Positions 54,397 to 64,000 of a stretch of 64,000 bases of DNA are shown here, one piece after another. The translations under genes and the position numbers were made by a program. The stretch's first letter is position 1. The number at the start of each line of letters is the position of its first letter. The DNA lies in NCBI GenBank assembly GCA_013399855.1, contig VXAY01003156.1, forward strand, positions 1,195-65,194, in the 5' to 3' direction. The DNA is from Oxyruncus cristatus (Eukaryota > Chordata > Aves > Passeriformes > Cotingidae). The notes below the pieces were generated by a model. The model saw only the letters and a program-made list of their open reading frames with translations. It had not been told where the DNA came from and ran no database searches.

Positions 54397-57119
54397 AGCT
54401 TCTCTTCTTCCCTTAATTAAGGCAGGTGTTCTTTCTCCTGACGAAGCCCCCGAAAAGCCTCTCATGTTACCTCAAATGAATACTGTCTGCAACATCTTTT
54501 CTGTGATGCCAAGAAACACTCTTTTCCCAAATTCAAAAGCAAAGCAAAACAAACCCTTTCATTTCTAGTGCCTAGTGTAAGTCACATCCACAATATTATT
54601 AAACTGGGATTTGGAGAAGAGAGAAATCGTTTCTTTAATTCTATTTTTGTGTGTTAAAATAATAACTTCACTGTTTAAAACAAAAGCAAGTTGGCTATAA
54701 CAAAAGACGAATTCAATTCTATTGCACTTGCTACCCAGATTTGTTGTGAAGGAAATATTTGACTAAAATTCTAACTTTAAAGGACTACAGTCCTGACAGA
54801 AACTGTGATGCGAAGGTTCAGCATTAATCATTTCTGTTGAGGTATGGCTGGATTTGCTTCAAATCTCGGTACTAACATAAGCAGACAGCCTAAAATTGAT
54901 ATTCACAAGGATTAGTGACTGTTACTGAACAGAGAGTACCAGCTAGAATTTCTCACCTAGCACTACTACTTGCGGCAGGAAAAAAAAAGTTTATACAGAT
55001 GTACAGGAATTCCTGTATAAAATTATATATATATACATTTCTGTATAAAACACACAGATTTTTTTCTAAAATGCCTTCTCCCCCCTCCCCCAAGACAAAT
55101 ATGTTACTTGGGGAAGAAAAGCCACTTTGAGAGTGCACCTGAGTGACAATACCATCTGTACAGCACATATGTATGCTGTACCCAGGACTGTGAGTCAAGG
55201 ACTGACTTTATGAAAACACAACAGCTTTCAAGCTTCTCCCATCCTCAAAGCACCACCACAAATAGCAGATGTGCAAGTCATGGATCAGCAAGAATATCCA
55301 TGAGAGCAACAGGATTCATGGGTATATGAAGCATCACTTATATCAAAGATGAACGCTGCTAAGCTTGGAGGGGGGAAGAAAGATATTCTGCTAACAGTCA
55401 CTTTTCATATTTTCTCTGCCAGTATCAAAGGCCCAGGTATGGGAGCTGGCTCAGGTGCAACCAAATAAGATCACGAAAACACTCAGTTCTTTTGTTGGTC
55501 TGAGAAGTCTTGTCTCAGTCAGGCCAGCTTCCTTTTGATCCTTCAGGCACTGAAAGCCATTTTGCTGCTATGTAGTCCAGACTGCAAGTTAGTTCTCACA
55601 AATGGTGAATATATAATGGCTGGAACACCATAGCCCTCAGAAGAAAGAAGAGATAAAGGCTTCACACTACTATTCTTGTTCTATTTGTGTGAAAAACTGG
55701 AGTTAAAAAAACATTTCCTGGGCAAAGCTGTAACTTCGAACAACCTCAAGAACCAGAAATGGGTAGAAACACCACTTTCAATGTGACTGTAGGGGAAATA
55801 CGTGAAAAACAAACACTAAGTATAAAGCAAATTAATGTTCTGGCTGCAGATTTTTTGGAGGAGTAGTACATTCAGTTTTGAAGTATTTGAGGTAAATGGA
55901 TTATCTATACGCTGGAAACATTATTAGCTCTCTAAACAGAGTAGGTAGCTAGGTGTGCAGACGAAAACCCTAAGGGGAACAAAGTTGCCAACTTGGAACA
56001 CGCCAGCACAACCAGAACAACCTACACACGGCACCTTGCAATTCAATCTAATCACAGGAGTAGAAACACAGTTTCCAGAAAAGGTGTCAGGATGGAAGTC
56101 TGGTGTCCAAGGAATGACTGTGGCAAAAGACAGAGGCAACTACAAAAGCTTTCTTGGTACTGTCCTGATGATATACACTGATAGTGATCTTCCAGGATGA
56201 AAGAGAGAACACTTGATTGCCCCTGGTCATTCAACTCCTGCCCTCCCTGCCAGATCTGTCTACAATGTTGTTAAATGGAGCTATTTGCATTGGTGGCCTC
56301 TATAAACTGGACTAGGCTATCAATCTTTCCTTTCATGGGCCAGTGGAAAAGGCATGATAAATCTAGGCTGAATTTCAACAGGAGTTACAGGACTCAAAGA
56401 TGTGTATCTTTAAAGAGATAGCCACTTAAATCTGATATGTTTAGAAATTCTCCCTCATGTGAAATACTCCCTAATTTTCTGTTGATCCTTAACACCAATG
56501 GTCACGACACCTCATAAATAATGCTTTCAAGAAGATTATAGGTCAGTTCATTCCTTCAGAAGCTTTGTATTCCTGACTCATGGGCTTCAGGATGTTTTGC
56601 CTTTGTGTCTAACCTCCACAGAGTCTCCAGAAAATGGCCAACACCCCTATAAAGTTGACTATAAATGCAGTCATATTCTACTGTAAATTCAGACCTACAC
56701 ATGCAGTGCTGGAAGGGATTAAGCACCTGTTCTTTAATGGCAACTTCAGAGGACCCAGCTTCAATGCAAACTTTCCTCTAAAATAAGGTCCCATGTAATT
56801 TCTTGGTCATGTATCCTAAAAGCAAAAATCTAACAGCATAACATTTTTCTTTAAATTATTTCCTCTATTAATCGATAACATCAGTCATAAATGCTGGCCC
56901 AGCCTACCCCAAGGCACACAGATAAAAACTCATTGAGAACATTCCTTTCAGTGAAATTAAGGTGTCATTGAGGTTTTTTCCCTGGTATCATATAATAGAG
57001 AATATGCAAGGGACAGCAAATTAGTTTCCTGCACCTCAGAAGCACTGCTGACACCAGCTCAGGAGCCTATGTTTTGCTACACATATGCAAACAAATATAG
57101 GTTTATGCATAAATATATA

Positions 57120-57578
57120 NNNNNNNNNNNNNNNNNNNNNNNNNNNNNNNNNNNNNNNNNNNNNNNNNNNNNNNNNNNNNNNNNNNNNNNNNNNNNNNNN
57201 NNNNNNNNNNNNNNNNNNNNNNNNNNNNNNNNNNNNNNNNNNNNNNNNNNNNNNNNNNNNNNNNNNNNNNNNNNNNNNNNNNNNNNNNNNNNNNNNNNNN
57301 NNNNNNNNNNNNNNNNNNNNNNNNNNNNNNNNNNNNNNNNNNNNNNNNNNNNNNNNNNNNNNNNNNNNNNNNNNNNNNNNNNNNNNNNNNNNNNNNNNNN
57401 NNNNNNNNNNNNNNNNNNNNNNNNNNNNNNNNNNNNNNNNNNNNNNNNNNNNNNNNNNNNNNNNNNNNNNNNNNNNNNNNNNNNNNNNNNNNNNNNNNNN
57501 NNNNNNNNNNNNNNNNNNNNNNNNNNNNNNNNNNNNNNNNNNNNNNNNNNNNNNNNNNNNNNNNNNNNNNNNNNNNNN
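57120..57578. other. Assembly gap (459 N)
   Basis: The sequence is unresolved here. The left flank ends in an AT-rich TAAATATATA and the right flank begins GGAAAAAAAAAG, so a simple repeat may have stopped the assembly. Open frames drawn across the gap have no meaning. Confidence 0.99.
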
Positions 57579-58176
57579 GGAAAAAAAAAGAGCTAAGATG
57601 GTAACATTTCAGTTCTCTTTGAAGCAAGATTTAACATGAGTGGAAGAATTGTACTGAAAAAAAAGGAGTCTGTCACAGTCCAGTACCTCACAGGCCACTG
57701 CAACAAGTTTGACAGCAGCCTCTATAGAGTTGGCTTGCTTCTGGTTCACTGCACGTGAATACCACAGTCAATATCTGCTCACTCGACTAATACTGCTGAC
57801 TACAGCACAAAGAACACAGGAATTTTGTCCAAGAAACCACAGGCTCAGAGCCTCTGAATGTGCACTATATTTAGAGCTTGCATTCTTTGAAGCTGGTAAC
57901 AGAATGAGATAATAGAAATTTCAAGCAGCAGAACTCAAGCACTGCAGCTATTCTATATATTTTTGGTTAAATGTTAAATTAAGGTAAAGATCCACATGTT
58001 CTCAGTGGTTTTGACCTTGAATATTTTTCCTTCTTGTTTTGTTAACATTTTCCCTCCAATTTTCCACCCTTCTCAGACTCTGAGTAGCTTTTTCCATTAG
58101 TTTTACCTGCAAACATCTAGAATTACTCACTCCATGATAAATGCAAGCAAAGATACCCTATAATGTAGAGGAAACA

Positions 58177-58227
58177 TGCACATGTGCACACATAAATATG
58201 CACACTTGTATGCACATCTGCACACAG
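58177..58227. repeat. Imperfect CA-rich tract
   Basis: A short run of GCACA, CACAC and TGCACA words without a perfect array. Confidence 0.6.
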
Positions 58228-59260
58228 GGAGTGCCACAACAGCTTGAAGTCATGCCTAGTTATTCCTCAGTCTACAGAAAAATGTTACATAGAACAGTGT
58301 CCTGAGGCACGACTTTGCTGGCCATTCTTCTTGCTTCCATCATCTCTTAAATCATGCTGGTTTGAAAGCCTGCCTTAGGGAACCACTTCTCACTGGCAGC
58401 TGAGAATTCATCTAAGGACTGTTAACTGCCCAGATGGGGTAAATCAGTTAAGTGGCAGTGCTGACGAGCACTGAGAGATACCTTGCTGCTGAAAAACCTA
58501 GGAACTGCTTCTCGGCAACAGCATAATCCACTAAAATGTCTTAAAGAATCTCTTTCAGTGGACTGGGCTCCACCAGGCAAACCTGTGCCACTCTACCTCT
58601 CATGTGGGGATGAGGCAACCAATACCGTTTAGACCAGGAGAGGAGCATTCCTGAGGACCAGCAAGGGCTTTTCCCTCCTCTTCCTCCCCCTCTGTCACTC
58701 CAGGAAGATACCCTGTGAATTGTTACTGCTCTCAAGTGACAGTATGATGAGAAATGGTCAGCCAGTTGCCAGCCACTAGAAGCACGTCTTTCTCATTAGG
58801 GCTGTGGGGGTGCTGCTTCTCAAGTGCTTTTCTCAACATTAAAAGAAAAAAAAATTATCTGGGGGAAGTTTCTACCAAAGATTTTCAACAAAACAAACCA
58901 TTGCATTTTACAAGCTTTTCCTTCTACATTAAAAATCTCACCAAAATTCTCCTCTTATTTCACTTGCTGTAGCTTCGCCAGACAGCATAAAATCAAGCTG
59001 GCTGTAAGAAAAGAACAAAGAGCCTCTGTTAATGCAATATTTATCTGCTGCTATTGTTTCTCCTTTATAAAACTGTAGTTCCTTGGCATTACAATTAGCT
59101 ACTCCAGAGAAAATGATTATGTCACAAAGTATTATCCACCACAGAAGCAGATGAATGATGTGAACCAAATGTAATCTGGTGCGCTTAGAGGCAATTCTGT
59201 TGACTTTCATGTAAATATGCTTTGCTAAAAACTGGGATGAATTTAGCAGTGAACCCTTAT

Positions 59261-59301
59261 TGATATAGAATTTATTACTATATTATGATATAGAATTTAT
59301 T
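59261..59301. repeat. 16-base direct repeat, period 25
   Basis: TGATATAGAATTTATT occurs at 59261-59276 and 59286-59301, identical, in an AT-rich context. Confidence 0.9.
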
Positions 59302-59924
59302 TTCCAGCAGAAATAAGATAGGTGTTCCTCTATGCTACTTTTACCTAGTAGGGAGAGAGCAAATCTGTGAGAAATATAGAAGAGTTGAACTGACAGTGTA
59401 GAAATTTCCAACTATGTAATTTCCAATCAATGTAACTGCACTTCTGTAAAGTAGTAACATTCAAAAATATTTATCTATTTTACCCACATTTTAACCTACC
59501 TTTTTTCCTTTGAGTGTCTCTCAGAACCAAAAATTTTAGAGACGCTCATAATGTGTTTTTTTTCTGCAATTCAATATATGCCACCAATAATTTGCTTTCT
59601 AAACTTTTTGCAGTTTCAGATAGCTTTTAAAAACAGTATGTTTCTGAAGCTACTCTGCAAGCATGCTTGCAAAGGAGAATTTATGATCTGCAAGTCTTAA
59701 GGTAAATATTACTAAACAAGAATGAACAGCTAAACAAAACACTGATTCACTATTTTAAATGATGCAACACTACATATTGAGTGAAAGATCACAGTTCTGG
59801 TCTAGATGCAGGCTTCCTCTTCTCCAGCTTTGTAAAAGGCCTGACACTGAATGAAAACTATTTGCTGAAGCTTATGTGCAGGTATCTGGCCCTGCTATTT
59901 TACTTCTGTGAAGTACTGTCTCCA

Positions 59925-60115
59925 CGCTGCTGTGTCACTAAGAAAGAGGCTGCTTGCTGAGCCGACAACACGCATATCTGTGGCATACAACAAACCCTGA
60001 ATAACCTTAACGAGTCAGCAGACCATGCTGATTCCTTCTCAGAAACTTGCTATAAAAATCCTCCGCGCTATTAGCAGCTGCTTATTCTTCATGCCGCACT
60101 TCACTTCCAGGGACA
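59925..60115. promoter_or_regulatory. Candidate regulatory element with retained CpGs (inference only)
   Basis: This stretch keeps several CpG dinucleotides close together (GCCGAC, CACGC, AACGAG, CCGCGC, TGCCGCAC) although the surrounding intron is CpG-poor, and it shows no transposon signature. CpG retention can mark a constrained or unmethylated element. Without an alignment this stays a suggestion. Confidence 0.25.
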
Positions 60116-62389
60116 GGTTTCTTGGGGTGTTTCCCATTTAATACAAGATTTCTCACTGCTTACAGAAACTACTTTCATGGGTGATTTTGGAAAGCTGTAA
60201 CTACAATCATCTTTTCATGTCCCATAAGCTTCCCAGTCTTTCTTCTTCAATGGCTCCTAGCTAAACCATAACACCCCTTCCGAGTCTTAAAGTAGTTCAA
60301 GCCAATTCAATGAGTAATGTTTTTCATGATGAGTGGGGCTCTCCTTCCCACTGCAAAAGGATCAGTGAATGCTCTGACAAGCTGACAGACTCTTTGACAA
60401 GTCTACAGCTTAGAGGTATACTGAAGTAAAGCAACAGGTAAAATATTTAAGAGGTTTAAACACTGAGATTTTTAAAAATAAAAAAGAGATCAGAAATCAA
60501 AGCAAAAGGAAAGATCAAAATGTCCGTGGTAAGGCTGGGAAAACCTAAATATCATACCAAACTTATGGCTAGCAGTTTCTCTCATAATCAAGAATATTTT
60601 GCAGAGCCAATGCTTTAATCTCACATTTCGACATCCGCCATTGTATTGTATGGTTGAAAATAAGAGGCTGATACAAGCTGAGTGTCTGGGCCTGACTTTC
60701 CTTTTCACCCTTGTGTAACTGATATGTGTGTAAATTAGATACAAAATAACATATCTAAGAATCGGACTCTCTTATTATCAACTTGAAGGTCACTTGAAAG
60801 CAAAACACCTGCTTTGGTTTAGTACAGGAGCGTTGACAAAGCTCAAAATATCTATTCAAGGCATTCCTGTTGGGCGCCTGCAGAACTAGCTGCACTTGCA
60901 TCATTTCAGGGCATAAGACTGCCAAACTCCGATGCCACTAGTCTCAATCAGCAGTTAGGAAAAAACAGATCTTGGATTATCATTGATCCTAGGAAGCTAC
61001 AATACACCAGCTTTACCTTGCATCTTCCCCCTTGTGAAGGCAGCCCCCACGACTGTAAGCATATGGGTATTATCAGTACACCTTCCCTTATATTTACCTG
61101 CTCACACTTTCTTACCTGCAGTCCAGAGTTAAGACAAAATGGGATGGCAACAGAAAGAGATGGAGACTAAATGGATTCATGATGCATCTTGTAGTACACT
61201 CAGCTCTGAAACTTTAACTTCCTAGTGGCCTCCTGCAACACGTGCATTGACCACTCTGAGATATACACAGACCACTACCCTGGAGTCATTCCTGATTTTG
61301 CCACCTGTTATCCCCTGCCTCATCTCTGCAGGGTTGCATTTCCTTCACAGCCACGGTAACAGTGCCTGGAAATATCAGGTTAGGTCACCTTCAAATGCTC
61401 TCCAACCCAACTTTGAAATGAAGCATATTGGGACCAACCTACTAATGCAACTTGGTTAAAGCATGAGAATGAACGAATGAATGACCAAGAATGGTAGGTT
61501 CCTAAATTGCTGCTTTTAAGTCCATCGGTAGAAGTTTGCCTCTGCCTTAGGAAGCAAACTTTTTTTTAATATAAGAAATGAAAGCTCTCATCCTGGCTAA
61601 GTCAGATTTTAAAAGTTGTGGGACTATAAAATTATTTACAATTGCATTGTCATAAAAATAGACAAGAACAGGCTTATTCTTTCTTGGCTCACTGCCTACA
61701 ACTTTCATTCCAACAAAAACAATGTCAACAAAGACATCAAGCAACTGGAGGAGTTAGCCAATAATAAATTTGTGATGTAGTTCTTCAAGAGTAAGAAAAA
61801 TAGCACAATCAAAGCATTAATTTCAAATAAACACCCTCATTAGCAGCATGATTTTGACTCACTGCACACCAACCACAGAAGACATCACACTCTAATGGAT
61901 AATCCAGCAAATGTCAAGGACCAAAACTTAGTTGAGCTTCAGCTCTTGCTTTAGTACCAGACTTCAGAAATCAATTTTGAAAATCAGGAAAGAACTGGAC
62001 AAAAACAACAACTAAAAGAAAAGCAAGGAGTGGGATTACTAAAGCTATGCTTCTTTTGCTTTGCTTTAATTATCTGATGTTTATCAAGTAATTTAACTTG
62101 CTAGTTCAATGGAAAGCAGCAAAATGGAATTACAATTTACTGGATTTTTTTTTTTAAACTAAGATTCATGCCTGAAATTTGAAAAAAAAAAATTTAATTA
62201 AAAGGGAAACACAAGCTCCAGCTTCAATTTTGCTATTCATACACTAGCACTGAAGAACAATTTAAGTTTCATACATCTTCCCTGAAGTATAATCAAAGAT
62301 GTACTGTAGAAATTCCAAGATAACTACACAGTCCTAACAAACAGGTTTTGGTAACATGAAGTGACACATTTCAGTACATATTCATAAGG

Positions 62390-62720
62390 GTTCGGGGTTA
62401 TTATTGGGCTGTAATTGCAGTTGTTCTAACACCTAATAAGCCATGGCTGGAAAAACAAAGGCAGGTTAATTTGTGATTTCCTCTACTCATTCAGAGGCAA
62501 ATTAAGTGTCAAACAGCTAATACAGAACATATTTCATTTTATGAGATTTTAATTTAATTCTGCACCATATCGTTGATGCCTTAATGTAGGGTGGTTTATC
62601 TAAGAGGAAGAGCAATTTATAAACCTCTTTCAATTGAAATCTTTAATGATAGGATACAATAGCATAATTACAGCAATCCCTGCTAGTCCTGCTATACATA
62701 AGCATCTGTCAGCTATTCCA
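62390..62720. promoter_or_regulatory. Candidate developmental enhancer (inference only)
   Basis: About 330 repeat-free bases hold a dense set of homeodomain-like and Sox-like words: TAATTGC (62412), AACAAAG (62454), GGTTAAT (62464), TTAAGTG (62502), TTTTAATTTAATT (62547), CAATTGAAAT (62631), TTAATGAT (62643) and CATAATTAC (62663). It lies in the large intron upstream of exon 5; early GLI3 introns are known to carry conserved enhancers in other vertebrates. Confidence 0.28.
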
Positions 62721-63425
62721 TCATAAACACAAACCCTTACTTTAGGGTTTATAACTCAAATTATAAAAATCGGCTCCAGGATGAAATTTAGGATACAACA
62801 GTTCTGACCATCAGCAATAAACTATAAGAAATATACGTATAAACACATATACCTTTTTAGAGCTGCAAGTACGTAAGAGCACTGTAACACCTTTAAAATT
62901 CCTCCTTTCTTTTTTCTTTTTCACTTGGGCATTGTTCAAAATTATGGGCAGACACTGTAGTTATCATTCAGAAAAGGCCCTCTTCACATTTTTCTGCACT
63001 TGTTTTATACCTAAACTAATTCCGCTAAGGCTTGACAGGCTCTGGTACATATTTCTAGAAGCCTGGATAACTGGAATCATGCCAACTGTTTGTCTTTTTT
63101 TTATATATATATTACATACACACTTCTGAGAGTATTGTGAAGCTGAGGAGAAAACCACTCATACAACAAAGTCATTGATGAAGCTGTGGGTAAACATTTG
63201 CATCCTGACTGGTGTTCTTGCTGTTTTTTCTTAGAAGTCTAAAATACTTTCTCAATCCAATACTTATTTTGGTTTTTTTCCCTTCTTTTCTTATAATGGG
63301 TGATAAGACAGCAGTTCAAGTAGTGTCTCCAAATGATCTCAGGTGATCCTAAGTGAGATCATTCCTAAGTGATACTCACACCACGCTCAGTAAAACTTGC
63401 AAGAAAACCCCTGGGTGCCTAGCTC

Positions 63426-63451
63426 ATATATATATATATATATATATATAT
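63426..63451. repeat. (AT)n dinucleotide microsatellite
   Basis: Thirteen AT units in a row. A single unresolved base (N) lies about 40 bases further on at 63494, inside another short TATATA stretch. Confidence 0.95.
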
Positions 63452-64000
63452 CAGGAAGTCAAAACTGTGTAACTTAGCAGGAGTTGGAGTATTNTATATA
63501 TGTACACTAAAACATACTCCTGAAAACTGCAGAAGCATGACAAACATTAACATATAAAAAAAACCTGTTGGAGTCCAACCAATTTTTTTTTAAGTTGCTT
63601 AATTGCCTATTTATATCTAATTACACAAACACAAGAGTTCCAAGAGTCCACTACAGCTCATCATTCCAATGGTGACACAAACCAAATGAGCAGAAGAATT
63701 AACAGATGTTTAATGGAAAAGTAAATGGCCAGTATTAAAGATATTTTAAGTTTAAAGCTTGGGCTGATATCAGAGTGCATTTCTAAAGCAACTGCGTGTC
63801 ATCATATCACATCACACTAAGATCTCCTTGTCTCTAACAAGCCTCTGCAGGGCCCCTCACACAGTGGGGTACCTTTCCATAGAAGAAGAATCAATTTTGG
63901 GTTCAGAGAGGACTACCTCAATGCCAGGTATGAAACAGGCTTTTACAACATCTTTTGGGTCTCTTAAAGAAACCTTGTAACTGATAGCAGTGTAGGCTGC

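Noticed and set aside
57069..57639. Frames of 174-184 codons
   Set aside because: They are open only because they cross 459 N.

Overview
This window is vertebrate, almost certainly avian, genomic DNA. It is AT-rich, intron-dominated and has no bacterial-style gene packing. It holds the central part of one gene, GLI3, the zinc-finger transcription factor at the end of the Hedgehog pathway, on the minus strand. Six coding exons are recognisable at 42187-42392, 37000-37146, 28067-28268, 12985-13201, 10568-10681 and 9126-9266 (transcription runs from high to low coordinates). Every exon has GT-AG borders. The reading phases join perfectly from one exon to the next, giving 1027 coding bases of an open frame that matches known GLI3 proteins. 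By comparison with human GLI3 from memory these are exons 5-10 of 15. The gene is incomplete at both ends: the N-terminal exons lie beyond 64000, and most of the zinc fingers, the processing region and the activator region lie below position 1.

The six exons encode the N-terminal repressor half, the SYGH SUFU-binding motif (exon at 28067-28268) and the first half of zinc finger 1 (exon at 9126-9266, cut by the intron just before the two zinc-binding histidines).

The rest is intron: at least 9.1 kb at the left edge, then 1.3, 2.3, 14.9, 8.7 and 5.0 kb, and at least 21.6 kb at the right edge. The introns carry few repeats, which is typical of birds. I see two copies of a tRNA-Ile-headed, CR1-tailed SINE of the TguSINE1 type (about 26962-27093 and 52869-52989), two CR1 LINE tails (about 35478-35562 and 45308-45395), retroviral LTR material at 31667-33472 and a probable LTR at about 10800-11530, plus simple repeats. 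TguSINE1 was first described in zebra finch, so a songbird is the likely source. There is one assembly gap (57120-57578) and one isolated N (63494).

No second protein-coding gene, tRNA, rRNA or CRISPR array is supported. GLI3 introns are known to hold many conserved limb and neural enhancers. A few stretches here look like candidates from motif density and CpG retention, but this is inference, because conservation cannot be measured from one sequence. I found no evidence for a wholly new biological system; the most unusual items are the SINE copies, the LTR cluster with its GC-rich core, and the candidate enhancers.
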